Shown piece after piece: positions 21,194-30,739 of a stretch of 64,000 nt of DNA; position 1 is the first letter of the stretch, and the number at the start of each line of letters is the position of its first letter. Below the pieces are notes generated by a model that saw only the letters and a program-made list of their open reading frames with translations, searched no databases and was not told the origin of the DNA. Source of the stretch: Alphaproteobacteria bacterium (GTDB lineage: Bacteria; Pseudomonadota; Alphaproteobacteria; Paracaedibacterales; VGCI01); NCBI GenBank assembly GCA_016870095.1, contig VGCI01000005.1:50001-114000 (forward strand). The letters run 5' to 3'. The position numbers were made by a program, and so were the translations under genes.

Positions 21194-22276
21194 ATGAAAA
21201 AAAATTGCCTTTCAGTCCTATTCTACGTATCTTGTTTCGTGATCCATCCCATTAAGGGGACGGATGATATATCATCAAATCGTTTTGATAAATTGACCAG
21301 TTTACCAAAACCAACGCAAAGGTTAATTTATAATCCTAGAATTTCTGCCAATCTACCCGCAACCCCCACACAGAATAATACTGGGGCTATAGCAGGAGGT
21401 CAGAGTGACAACCCTTCCAGCACTCATAGAAGAAAGCAATTAAAAAGACAAGGAACTCGTAGAAATCTTAACGTGCAAGGCGCCCCTGTTTTATTGGTTA
21501 ACGCAACGGCTAATGTACCGTCTGTGCCAAGTGTGTCTTCGTCAACGAATTGGGGTGATTTCAGAAAAGAGTCCAAAAAAAGTGCGCCGATTAAAGCCCG
21601 TTTTGATGTTCAAACATTTATTGCTTTTGAATATAGCCGAATGGAAAATGTTTTTCATATGCAAGAGCCCAGATCTTTAACAAAAACTGAAATTGATGAT
21701 ATTAGGTTTCTGGCTGAAAATTTAAGAAATTTCTCTTTACAAAATAGTACGCGATATCTTGGTGTTCATTCAGCAAGCATTGTAGTTTTTTCGCAAAAAC
21801 TTATTATTTGCAAGTATCAAACAAATCAGGGAGAAGTATACACAATAAGATTACGCCCCCAAAATTTTTTACAAAAATCCTTTAACTTTCTATTTTATTC
21901 TTCCGATAAAGAAAGTGGGCAAACGGTTATGCCATTGCTAAGACAAGGAATACCCCTCACAATTGAACAAATGCAAATTTCTTTAGAACCCCCCCAAGGC
22001 GGGCTGCCTACCTTCTGGAACAATATATCGTTAATTCAATACCTGAGGCTTCGGAGCGCTTTAACATATATAAACCAAAAAGCACTGCCTTTAAGACTGA
22101 TACATAGGTTGGGCTGGGTCAATTGTTCACCACAATTACTCTCAGTGATTCGATTTATCTATATGTGCTACCGAAGTGAAGTCGAAAGTGTAGAAAACCT
22201 AACTTTACCCGTATTTATGGATTTATATAAAGCACACATTCAAACGACGCTTAATAAATCACGTCAAATAAGATAA
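21194..22276 (+). CDS. Secreted protein of unknown function
   Basis: I do not recognise this 360-residue protein. It has a Sec signal peptide (MKKNCLSVLFYVSCFVIHPIKG), then a low-complexity Pro/Asn/Ser-rich stretch to about residue 125 with a dense basic cluster (HRRKQLKRQGTRR at 78-90). A folded region rich in aromatic and basic residues follows (TKTEIDDIRFLAENL, LGVHSASIVVF, VNCSPQLLSVIRF). It is a lone gene, with fabF convergent downstream. The build matches the other secreted lone genes between 26.9 and 32.3 kb and suggests an exported effector; function is unassigned. Confidence 0.6.
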   Translation: MKKNCLSVLFYVSCFVIHPIKGTDDISSNRFDKLTSLPKPTQRLIYNPRISANLPATPTQNNTGAIAGGQSDNPSSTHRRKQLKRQGTRRNLNVQGAPVLLVNATANVPSVPSVSSSTNWGDFRKESKKSAPIKARFDVQTFIAFEYSRMENVFHMQEPRSLTKTEIDDIRFLAENLRNFSLQNSTRYLGVHSASIVVFSQKLIICKYQTNQGEVYTIRLRPQNFLQKSFNFLFYSSDKESGQTVMPLLRQGIPLTIEQMQISLEPPQGGLPTFWNNISLIQYLRLRSALTYINQKALPLRLIHRLGWVNCSPQLLSVIRFIYMCYRSEVESVENLTLPVFMDLYKAHIQTTLNKSRQIR

Positions 22277-22308
22277 TTTATCCATCTACGCTTCATAATG
22301 ATAAAAGA

Positions 22309-23571
22309 TTAAATTCTTTTTAAGACTAGAGAGGCATTTGTTCCGCCAAAACCAAAAGAATTGGATAGGGCGATATTGATAGGTCGTGACTTTGCCGTAA
22401 GGGGGACTAAATCTAATTTCTCAAAACCTTCAGAAGGACTTTCTAGGTTAAGAGTAGGAGGGGCAACTTGGTCACGAAGCGCAAGTGCACAAAATATAGC
22501 TTCAATACTCCCAGCCGCTCCCAAAAGATGGCCAATGGCAGATTTCGTTGAAGACATAGAAAATGAGTGAGTTTGGTTGCCGAATAAGCGCTTGACTGCT
22601 GCAATTTCAACTGCATCTCCCAGCGGAGTCGACGTGCCGTGGGCATTGATATAGTCAATTTGCTCTGGATTTATGGATGCATTTTTCAAAGCAGCCCGCA
22701 TCGCGCGGTATCCACCATTACCATCTTCCGCAGGAGCGGTGACATGGTAGGCATCCCCAGACATACCGTAGCCGATAATTTCCGCATAAATCTTGGCGCC
22801 ACGCTTTTTGGCATGCTCATATTCTTCTAAAACAACAATACCAGATCCTTCACCCATCACAAATCCATCACGTCCCTCATCCCAGGGGCGAGATGCTTTA
22901 GTAGGGGTGTCATTATATTCTGTGGACAAAGCCCGGGCAGCCGCAAAGCCCGCCATGCCGATGCGACAGACAGCAGCTTCTGTGCCTCCCGCAACCATTA
23001 CATCTGCATCACCGAACATAATCATTCGCGAAGCATCTCCAATAGCATGTGCACCCGTAGCACAGGCCGTTACAACCGCGTGATTGGGACCTTTAAACCC
23101 GTATTTAATGGAAACATGCCCGGAAGCTAAATTAATTAAGCAGGACGGAATAAAGAAGGGACTAATTCGACGAGGGCCGCTATCTTTTAAAATATGAGAA
23201 GTACTCTCTATTTCAGGTAAACCCCCAATACCAGAACCAATCATGACACCAGTTCTTTCTCTTGATTCTTCGTCTTGAGGCAGCCAACCCGAATCCTCCA
23301 CCGCTTGTGTAGCGGCTGCAACAGCGTATAGGATAAATTTATCAACTTTACGCTGTTCCTTCGCAGACATATAATTATCAGGTTGAAATAAGCCTAATCC
23401 ATCACCCAAAGGCACAGATCCCCCAATTTTAGCAGGAAGATCAGAAACATCAAAAGACGTTATACCACGTATACCTGATTCAGCTTCAATCAGCTTTTTC
23501 CAGGTTAGTTCAGCTCCGTCTGCTAGGGGAGATACAACTCCAATACCAGTTATAACGACGCGACGTGTCAT
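22309..23571 (-). CDS. fabF: Beta-ketoacyl-ACP synthase II
   Basis: FabF elongates acyl-ACP in type II fatty acid synthesis. The active-site Cys is in VVTACATGAHAIG, with the two His residues in HGTSTPLGD and SAIGHLLGAAG and the C-terminal NSFGFGGTNASLVL. The 420 residues are full length. It is the last gene of fabD-fabG-acpP-fabF, 44 bases after acpP. Confidence 0.97.
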   Translation of the reverse strand: MTRRVVITGIGVVSPLADGAELTWKKLIEAESGIRGITSFDVSDLPAKIGGSVPLGDGLGLFQPDNYMSAKEQRKVDKFILYAVAAATQAVEDSGWLPQDEESRERTGVMIGSGIGGLPEIESTSHILKDSGPRRISPFFIPSCLINLASGHVSIKYGFKGPNHAVVTACATGAHAIGDASRMIMFGDADVMVAGGTEAAVCRIGMAGFAAARALSTEYNDTPTKASRPWDEGRDGFVMGEGSGIVVLEEYEHAKKRGAKIYAEIIGYGMSGDAYHVTAPAEDGNGGYRAMRAALKNASINPEQIDYINAHGTSTPLGDAVEIAAVKRLFGNQTHSFSMSSTKSAIGHLLGAAGSIEAIFCALALRDQVAPPTLNLESPSEGFEKLDLVPLTAKSRPINIALSNSFGFGGTNASLVLKRI

Positions 23572-23615
23572 GCTTTTGATTTACCTCTTATGAAGGATTG
23601 GTATAAAAGCGAACT

Positions 23616-23852
23616 CTAGGCGTTGTTCGCTTCAATGTAGGAAATGGCATCCTTAACAGTGCGAAGTTTTTCCGCTGCATCATCAGGAATTGTGCAGCCA
23701 AATTCTTCTTCAAATTCCATAATAAGTTCGACTGTATCAAGGCTGTCAGCGCCCAAGTCATCAATGAAGCTTGCACTTTCGGTAACTTTGCTTTGATCAA
23801 CATCTAAGTGCTTAATGATAATTTCTTTAACGCGTGTTGCAACTTCAGTCAT
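23616..23852 (-). CDS. acpP: Acyl carrier protein
   Basis: The 78-residue acidic protein carries the phosphopantetheine attachment serine in [10 protein letters not shown] and the ACP helical pattern. It shuttles acyl chains between FabD, FabG and FabF, whose genes surround it. The 120-base gap to fabG upstream is the largest in the block and may contain an extra promoter, as acpP is normally expressed more than its neighbours. Confidence 0.97.
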   Translation of the reverse strand: MTEVATRVKEIIIKHLDVDQSKVTESASFIDDLGADSLDTVELIMEFEEEFGCTIPDDAAEKLRTVKDAISYIEANNA

Positions 23853-23972
23853 TTTAACTTCTCTCCTAAATTTTATGCATAACTATAACTCGTTGCTCCA
23901 AACGTTCAATGAGATTCAGAACAATCTTGTCTCTAATTACCCTGAATTTTGACATAATTCAAGCTTTCTCTC

Positions 23973-24725
23973 TCAATTCATAAACATTCCGCCATTAATA
24001 TGTAAAGTTTGTCCTGTAACATAAGCAGCTTCTGGGCTTGCTAGATAAACAGCTCCTGCCGCAATTTCTTCAGGTAAACCCATACGACCTTGAGGAATGG
24101 CGCTTAAGTGTTTTTCTTTTACACTATCTGGTAATTCCGCCGTCATGGGGGACGTAATAAAGCCAGGTGCAATACAATTTACGGTAATTCCTCGACTGGC
24201 AACCTCTTGGGCCAAGGACTTTGAAAGACCTATAAGTCCGGCTTTGGAGGCTACGTAGTTGGCTTGACCCGCATTGCCCGTAACGCCAACAATAGACGCA
24301 ATATTAATAATGCGTCCCATTCGACGTTTCATCATGAATTTTATGGCAGCACGACATAAACGGAATGATGATGTGAGATTCACATCTAATACTTGGGCCC
24401 AATCTTCATCTTTCATCCGCAAGGAAAGCCCATCACGGGTAATGCCTGCATTGTTTACCAAAATGTCAACCTTACCCATTATTTCCTCAGCCTTAGGAAA
24501 TAAAGCTTCAACAGCTTCTGAATCACTCAAGTTACAGGGAAGGATGTGGATCTGACCTTTTTGCCCGGATGCTTTTAGCTCTTCTGCCAAAGTTTTAAGA
24601 GCGTCTTCACGGGTACCGGAAATGGCTACTGTTGCCCCTTGGGAATAAAGAGCTTTCGCGATGGCACCACCAATTGATCCTGAAGCACCAGTTACGAGAG
24701 CAGTCTGATCAGTCAATTTAAACAT
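23973..24725 (-). CDS. fabG: 3-oxoacyl-ACP reductase
   Basis: FabG reduces 3-oxoacyl-ACP with NADPH. The short-chain dehydrogenase features are complete: TGASGSIGGAIA for cofactor binding, NNAG, the catalytic Ser in NIASIVG, the YVASK Tyr-Lys pair, and the C-terminal YVTGQTLHINGGMFM. It is 250 residues long and sits 28 bases after fabD. Confidence 0.96.
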   Translation of the reverse strand: MFKLTDQTALVTGASGSIGGAIAKALYSQGATVAISGTREDALKTLAEELKASGQKGQIHILPCNLSDSEAVEALFPKAEEIMGKVDILVNNAGITRDGLSLRMKDEDWAQVLDVNLTSSFRLCRAAIKFMMKRRMGRIINIASIVGVTGNAGQANYVASKAGLIGLSKSLAQEVASRGITVNCIAPGFITSPMTAELPDSVKEKHLSAIPQGRMGLPEEIAAGAVYLASPEAAYVTGQTLHINGGMFMN

Positions 24726-24753
24726 TCTTATTTCATCCTTTTGTTGATTGTTT

Positions 24754-25695
24754 TCAAAGAGTTTTTAAAAAAGCATTCATGTCATCAGGCGTATTAATAG
24801 CCAGAGCATTAAGACCAGGGTCAATTCGTTTCACAAGACCTGTTAAGACTTTTCCGGCACCTATTTCAATGACATTTGTGACACCTAAAGGGCCAAAATT
24901 TAATCCGATCTCTCGCCAGCGAACGCGTGCAGTGACTTGATCTATTAACAGAGTGCGGATGAGACTGACTTCTTTGACAGGCATAGCTGTAACATTAGAC
25001 ATAATGGACTTATGGGCTTCATTCATATTAGTATCTTTGAGGGCTGTTGCCATCGTAACGGCAGCAGGTTTCATGAGATCGCAATGAAAGGGTGCACTAA
25101 CGGCTAGAGGGAGGGCTCTTTTCGCGCCGCGTTCGGGCGCCATGGCAATTGCGCGTTCAATCGCGCCCGCATGTCCGCTCAAAACAATTTGTCCCGGAGA
25201 ATTATCGTTAGCAATGACGCAAATTTCTCCCAAAGCGGCATCATTGGCTAAAGATTCACAATCGTTGGCATCCAGACCCAAAATTGCTGCCATAGCACCA
25301 ACACCTACGGGAACGGCTTCTTGCATAGCGCGTCCTCTAAGACGAAGGAGTCGAGCTGTGTCAAAGAGAGAAAAGACACCCGTTGCACAAAGTGCGGTGT
25401 ATTCGCCTAACGAATGTCCAGCCATATAGGTGCATAAGGTAGGAAGAGGTTTTCCTAATTCTGCTTCAAGCGCTCTTACAATGGCCATGCTTACGGCCAT
25501 AAGGGCGGGTTGAGCATTTTCCGTTAGCGTTAAGTCATCTTGATGACCGTCCAAAATTTTATGACTTAATTTTTCTTGTAAGGCTTCATCAACCTCATTA
25601 AAAACATGTCTTGCAGTCGGGAAAGTTTCAACAAACTCACGTCCCATACCAACAAATTGTGAACCTTGTCCCGGGAAAGTAAATGCGAGAGTCAT
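24754..25695 (-). CDS. fabD: Malonyl-CoA:ACP transacylase
   Basis: FabD loads malonyl groups onto ACP. The motifs FPGQGSQFVGMG at the N-terminus, the nucleophile elbow GHSLGEYTAL and the catalytic His in SAPFHCDLM are present; 313 residues is typical. It is first in the fab block and is preceded by an epimerase gene 31 bases upstream on the same strand. Confidence 0.96.
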   Translation of the reverse strand: MTLAFTFPGQGSQFVGMGREFVETFPTARHVFNEVDEALQEKLSHKILDGHQDDLTLTENAQPALMAVSMAIVRALEAELGKPLPTLCTYMAGHSLGEYTALCATGVFSLFDTARLLRLRGRAMQEAVPVGVGAMAAILGLDANDCESLANDAALGEICVIANDNSPGQIVLSGHAGAIERAIAMAPERGAKRALPLAVSAPFHCDLMKPAAVTMATALKDTNMNEAHKSIMSNVTAMPVKEVSLIRTLLIDQVTARVRWREIGLNFGPLGVTNVIEIGAGKVLTGLVKRIDPGLNALAINTPDDMNAFLKTL

Positions 25696-25726
25696 CTAGT
25701 TATCCTATATCCATACTCGAATGTTA

Positions 25727-26710
25727 TTATATTCCATTGTATTCTTTGTACCACGCGACCAAACGTGGTATGCCAACATGAATGGGGGTTGCCGGCGCAT
25801 AGCCAAAGGTTTTCATCGCTTTTGTAATATTTGCAGCAGTTTTGGGGACATCGCCATCTTGCAAAGGAAGAAAGTTTTTAATGGCTTTAATATGCAAAGA
25901 TTCTTCCAAAATTTCGATAAAATGCAGAAGCGATTCGCTATGATTGTTTCCCAAATTATAAACCGGGTGGAGCTCATCTTTCTTCACTTTGGTGGGAGAA
26001 TTAAGCGCCCCTAAAATTCCATCTACGATATCATCAATATAGGTATAGTCCCTGGCCATTTCTCCATGATTATAAACATCAATAGCTTCCCCAGCTAACA
26101 TTGCCTTCATAAACTTAAATGCAGACATATCTGGTCGACCCCAAGGTCCATATACAGTAAAAAAACGTAATCCTGAAACGGGCAGATCGTAGAGATGACT
26201 GTAGGATTGAGCCATAAGTTCGTTGCTGCGTTTCGTGGCAGCATATAAAGACATTGGTGAATCTGTTCGCATGGTCTCTTCAAAAGGCATATCCTTATTT
26301 GTCCCATAAACAGAAGACGTACTGGCATAAACCAAATGTTGAAAATTAGGTTGATGGCGGCATAGCTCTAAAATAACCATAAATCCCATAACATTGCTTG
26401 TAATATAAGGAAATGGGTCCATTAAAGAATATCGAACACCGGCTTGAGCAGCTAAATTGATGACGTGGAAAATAGGGGCATGCACCTGCCAAATTTCTTC
26501 CATAGCCTTTTTGTCACTGATGTCGACTGCATGAAATCGAAAAGTGGGAAAAGCTTGTAAAAGCTTAAGCCGATCTTCTTTCAATTTGACATCGTAGTAA
26601 GGATTCATATTATCGATTCCAATGACTGTTTTGCCCTGCTTCAATAGGGACAAAGCCGTGTGAAAACCAATAAAACCTGCAGCCCCCGTTACCATAATAG
26701 GTGTCGTCAT
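25727..26710 (-). CDS. NAD-dependent nucleotide-sugar epimerase, UDP-glucuronate 4-epimerase-like
   Basis: This extended SDR protein (327 residues) has the NAD motif VTGAAGFIGFH, the family-typical IDNMNPYYDVKLKEDRL segment that marks UDP-glucuronate 4-epimerases, the catalytic SSVYG and YAATKRSNE (Tyr-x3-Lys), and the FTVYGPWGRPDM substrate loop. It would supply UDP-galacturonate for surface glycans or lipid A. Its place directly before fabD may reflect read-through rather than a pathway link. Confidence 0.85.
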   Translation of the reverse strand: MTTPIMVTGAAGFIGFHTALSLLKQGKTVIGIDNMNPYYDVKLKEDRLKLLQAFPTFRFHAVDISDKKAMEEIWQVHAPIFHVINLAAQAGVRYSLMDPFPYITSNVMGFMVILELCRHQPNFQHLVYASTSSVYGTNKDMPFEETMRTDSPMSLYAATKRSNELMAQSYSHLYDLPVSGLRFFTVYGPWGRPDMSAFKFMKAMLAGEAIDVYNHGEMARDYTYIDDIVDGILGALNSPTKVKKDELHPVYNLGNNHSESLLHFIEILEESLHIKAIKNFLPLQDGDVPKTAANITKAMKTFGYAPATPIHVGIPRLVAWYKEYNGI

Positions 26711-26968
26711 GGTCTATAGGGTCCTAATTTAAAAAATAAAATACAATCCTGTACCATCAGTGGTTTCGCTTTATTTATTTACGCAATCATGGCAAAACTA
26801 TAAGGTATTGAGGTAACGAACTCAAGCCGATAACTTATTTAAAACGAAATTAATGCTGATAAATGAATAGGTCAGTTGGATGATGAGATGTATTTTGAGG
26901 GCTCTTGCCTCATAATTCGGCTTCATTTATTTTATGAAGAAATATGGTTTTATAAGGAATAAAAAATA

Positions 26969-28342
26969 ATGCGCTTCCAAAATTTAACTTTCGCAATGAT
27001 TTTAATCTGCTGCGTGCCGACCTACGCGAGCCAAGAGGAAAAGGCAGGTGAGGGAAGTGCCCAACGCCCTGTGGTTCTTAGTGATGATGGGCAAAATGTG
27101 GGGGTAAGCACCTCTCATGTTTTGAAAAGGGCAGATACCGCGGAAAATATTACCAAAAGAAAAAAGCGGAGCGGAGATGAATTGGGTGCGGTAGATCCTC
27201 AGCAACCAGAGCCTAGTCTTGAGGGATTACCTAAAAAAGAAAAAGTCATGTCGGCTTTTTATAGAATTCAAACAGAAAAGTTTATTTTAGCCCCTGTCCT
27301 TTCTACAAGTGATTATACAATGGTATTTAACCTTCTCTTTGCGGATGCCAAAGCCACAGGTGTGGAAGAGGTTGTAGGGCTCACGCACTCGGGAGCCCGA
27401 CATTTTGTAGAAAATATTGGACCGGCCTTAGAATATCCTGAAAATGTAGATTTTGGGAATTATTGTATAAGAAGTCCTGTTGATCTAACCACTATAGGGA
27501 TTGTTACCTTTCCTCAATTTATAACGAGTCCGGGCGAAAACGCTGGATTTCTTGAAGTTAGATTCCACCTAATGTCCCAGTATAAAGGGAAAGGGATTGG
27601 ACAGGAAATACTGGCAAAATTAATTCCAGATCTTTTCATACCGAAGGTGGGGAAAAATTGCTTATTCATGCGTTCTGTTCATACAGGTCTTCCTCAAACA
27701 TTTTTGGGAGAGCATCACTTTAGAAGTACATTAAAAGGTGTATTTGCAACTTGTAATCTATCTCGGACAACTTATCATGATACGACAAGTTTAATGGCTT
27801 CCTATTACAAAGCCCATTTTGGTTTTAAATTAAAGGATGGCCAAGTCATTATGTGTTATCCGGCAGAATCTTATCCCCCGGGAAAACCATTAGAAAATAA
27901 GGAGGAAGTTGGATATCTTTTGAAAATCGCACAAGCCATGACAACCTGCCGTGACCTCAAGACAGAACAACGAAATGTCCAAACAAGTTCCACGAAATCG
28001 ACCCCTATTCAAGCAAATATTGACTTTCAAGAAGTGTTAAGCGATCCGGGTACTTATAAAGGTTTTATAGACAAGCTGTGGGAACAGTATAAAGCATTGC
28101 TGAAGGTTAGCGAGCCTTATACATTTTTAAGCGCCTTGGAAACCTTACAAAGGAATTTTGACATGAGTCGATCCGATCTTGATGCTAGTTTATCATCAGA
28201 AAAAGCTGCGAGTATGCTGACAGCTATTCAGGCGGCTATGAATTTTCCACCTGAGAGAACGGCGATAGATTCGACTGTTCTTGAAGGGGGAGAAAATCCA
28301 AAATCAAGGTTGGCCTTCCTAAGGCAATTTATCCGTAAGTGA
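26969..28342 (+). CDS. Secreted GNAT-fold acetyltransferase-like protein
   Basis: The 457-residue protein begins with a signal peptide (MRFQNLTFAMILICCVPTYA). After it come a disordered stretch and a cluster resembling a bipartite nuclear localisation signal (KR at 53-54 and KRKKR at 63-67). A GNAT domain spans about residues 95-300: strand FLEVRFHLM followed by the acetyl-CoA loop QYKGKGIGQEIL (204-215), and the late YKAHFGFKLKDGQVIMCY segment. The C-terminal 150 residues are helical and unrecognised. An exported acetyltransferase is unusual and points to a host-side target. It is a lone gene ended by a hairpin shared with the convergent gene. Confidence 0.65.
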   Translation: MRFQNLTFAMILICCVPTYASQEEKAGEGSAQRPVVLSDDGQNVGVSTSHVLKRADTAENITKRKKRSGDELGAVDPQQPEPSLEGLPKKEKVMSAFYRIQTEKFILAPVLSTSDYTMVFNLLFADAKATGVEEVVGLTHSGARHFVENIGPALEYPENVDFGNYCIRSPVDLTTIGIVTFPQFITSPGENAGFLEVRFHLMSQYKGKGIGQEILAKLIPDLFIPKVGKNCLFMRSVHTGLPQTFLGEHHFRSTLKGVFATCNLSRTTYHDTTSLMASYYKAHFGFKLKDGQVIMCYPAESYPPGKPLENKEEVGYLLKIAQAMTTCRDLKTEQRNVQTSSTKSTPIQANIDFQEVLSDPGTYKGFIDKLWEQYKALLKVSEPYTFLSALETLQRNFDMSRSDLDASLSSEKAASMLTAIQAAMNFPPERTAIDSTVLEGGENPKSRLAFLRQFIRK

Positions 28343-28473
28343 CCGTTATTAAAATTTATTAAATCAAGAAAGAGCTCATTGAAATGGGCACCGTTCAAAG
28401 CTTTATAAATTTAATACAAACATTGTTTTGCGTGTACATTTAATTAATAACCAATGCAGATGATGTGCTAAAC

Positions 28474-28499
28474 TTGAGTCTGTCATTCGACAGACTCAA
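28474..28499. terminator. Bidirectional hairpin between convergent genes
   Basis: A perfect 11-bp stem (TTGAGTCTGTC / GACAGACTCAA) with a 4-base loop lies between two convergent stop codons. Neither side has a strong U run, so termination strength is uncertain, but position and stem quality fit a shared terminator. Confidence 0.55.
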
Positions 28500-28528
28500 T
28501 CTTCACAAAGCACTTTATTATTTTGTTA

Positions 28529-30538
28529 TCAAGCTTGTTTTAAGCCATCTTTTTTCTGAGTTTTCCGATAGCCTTCGATTGTGTCTAATTGATCTAAACA
28601 AGAATTTAGGCGGCGTTGTTCATATTTTTTAGCATGAGGTAGCAGGAGTTTATAAAACTTACGGGCCTTCGTGATATTTTCACCCAGTATGCCGCTGCCA
28701 GCGTGATACCAATCCGCAGCTCTTCTGATTTCTGACACAGATCTGCTTTCATCAATTCTCATTTCAATAATCGCTTTCCAGGCATCAACTTTTTCTTGAA
28801 TTAATTTCATTTCCGCTTCTCGATTTGTGTTCGAGAGTTGGTGGAAAAAGTAGTCGCCCACCATTTTTTGCTCTTCAAGGCTTGCCTCATGGCCTTGACT
28901 TTCTAATAAAGCCTCAAGAGATCTTTTCTTATCTCGGTTTTCCACCTCAGGAATATCATAAAGTTCTAAGAGGCGAATAATATCCTCAACATTTGGCATA
29001 TCTTGAACAGCTTTTTCTGTGCGAGAAAGCCATAATTTGGCTCGTTCTGGGTTATAAAGATCCTGACCCTTCTCCCGCTTTTTATGGGCTTCGTCAACCC
29101 GTTTTAAAGCCATTTCTCGAGGGTCATCTGCCGGTATTTTTCCATCTAACCTTCGCAAAAAATATTTATCGCGTATGGCATATTCTGCTAAATCAAACTT
29201 TTCACCGACCTCCGGATGCTCTGCAATAAGCTTTTTTTCTTCATCTTTAAAAGCTTGCCAATAAGCTTTATCTCTTTCTTGCTCTTCTTCCTCATCGGCT
29301 TTATCCAATGCATAATACTTCATTTTACTGGTGAAGATACGTACCAGTTCTGCTTTTTGTTCTACGCAGCGAAATTCCAGGTGAGCGGCTTGTTCCATAT
29401 GATAGATCGCCAAAAGACGACGTAAAGCGGCTTTCGCGGAATTTGGCATTCCAATATGGTCAACCACATCATATCGACCGGAAAGAGATCGATATCCTTT
29501 ATAGGAATGGTCATTTTCGGCACGTAAGTGTTGATCTGTATCTCCGACTTCAACCGCATTATTCACGACAGCTTCACGTGAAATTTCAAAATATTTCATA
29601 TAATTACGATAGCCTGGCTCTATACCTTGTTCTTGCGTTAACTTCTCATAAGAAATTAGGTTTGGAAAATAGAAGGTCCGGGCGACTTGATGATTGCGAA
29701 AGATAACAAAAATAAAGCCAATGGGAATTTGACATATTTGGCCATTTGAGAGAGTGTGTTGGGTAGGGGAGGATTCGTCATAAACACTAATTTCCCGATA
29801 AGACCCCTCGGAGTGATTTCGTGTCTCATGATTGACAATATGATTGCGGATCATTTGATTATAAAATCTATTTTGGGGTACAAAATTTAACGGATCTGTA
29901 CTTGAGTTTCGGCCGTTTGCCACAACTGTATCGGCTTGATCAATTCCGTGCCCCGCATCAAAATCAATTTTTTCACCCCCTAGAGTAAGAGAAAAAGCAT
30001 GGAAAGGATGCTTACGATTTCCTTTGAAAGTTTTTCCCTTACGTAATGTTGGTGTAAAAGTTTCTCGATATCGCTGCCCCTCTGTTGCAATATAACTCAC
30101 GCGTGTGGGGCTCAACCCATAATCTCTAACCTGCAGAGTCTCAGGCTGATGCTTGTAGCTGGCAAATTGAGTTTCGCCGGTTGGGCTTTTAATATAGGAT
30201 CTTTGGCCAAAGGCTAGGGGTCTTTCGTCAATTCCTAAATGTCCCAAAGCCGTCGTGACTTGGTTAACATCTGTTGGGGTATCATAGTTTGCAAAAGCCG
30301 TTTGTTGTTGCAGCCAATGGTCTTGGTATCTTTTATCTTCTGCTGCCATTTTTGCCATATCAAAAGAGTTTTCATCGTCGTTAAGAAGAGTCCTCGAATT
30401 TGCAGTTGTGGTTTTAGCTGATATGCCGTCAATTTCATTACTTTTCTTCGAAGTGCTTTCAGTGGCCCAACTTTGACCTAAAATAAGAAATGCACTTAAG
30501 AATTCAATGATAAAATATCTTTTAAGTTTAAGAAACAT
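28529..30538 (-). CDS. Secreted protein with DNA/RNA non-specific endonuclease-like domain
   Basis: The 669-residue protein has a signal peptide (ends ...GQSWA). At residues 180-240 it shows the beta-beta-alpha metal nuclease pattern: FDAGHG (Asp194, catalytic-type His197) followed by NFVPQNRFYN (Asn218, Gln222, Asn227) and Glu238. This matches the DxGH ... NxxxQxxxxN layout of DNA/RNA non-specific endonucleases of the NS_2 kind. The long C-terminal half (330-669) is charged and helical with a Sel1-like end (AADWYHAGSGILGENITKA). The nuclease call is inference from motif spacing. The gene is monocistronic. Confidence 0.6.
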   Translation of the reverse strand: MFLKLKRYFIIEFLSAFLILGQSWATESTSKKSNEIDGISAKTTTANSRTLLNDDENSFDMAKMAAEDKRYQDHWLQQQTAFANYDTPTDVNQVTTALGHLGIDERPLAFGQRSYIKSPTGETQFASYKHQPETLQVRDYGLSPTRVSYIATEGQRYRETFTPTLRKGKTFKGNRKHPFHAFSLTLGGEKIDFDAGHGIDQADTVVANGRNSSTDPLNFVPQNRFYNQMIRNHIVNHETRNHSEGSYREISVYDESSPTQHTLSNGQICQIPIGFIFVIFRNHQVARTFYFPNLISYEKLTQEQGIEPGYRNYMKYFEISREAVVNNAVEVGDTDQHLRAENDHSYKGYRSLSGRYDVVDHIGMPNSAKAALRRLLAIYHMEQAAHLEFRCVEQKAELVRIFTSKMKYYALDKADEEEEQERDKAYWQAFKDEEKKLIAEHPEVGEKFDLAEYAIRDKYFLRRLDGKIPADDPREMALKRVDEAHKKREKGQDLYNPERAKLWLSRTEKAVQDMPNVEDIIRLLELYDIPEVENRDKKRSLEALLESQGHEASLEEQKMVGDYFFHQLSNTNREAEMKLIQEKVDAWKAIIEMRIDESRSVSEIRRAADWYHAGSGILGENITKARKFYKLLLPHAKKYEQRRLNSCLDQLDTIEGYRKTQKKDGLKQA

Positions 30539-30739
30539 GAGCTTTCTCCTTCATGGTTTGCAAAATGGGCGCTATCAAGATTTGTAATATGAAAGAAATA
30601 TGAGCATTTTTCGTCGGTAAACTTGTCGTAAGTAGACTACATACGTAGAAATTACGGAAGGTGAGTGTAAAGGAATTGTGTGTAATAGTTTGTGGCTGCA
30701 CATATTTAAATGTCATATTGATGATTAAGGAGGTTTCCA

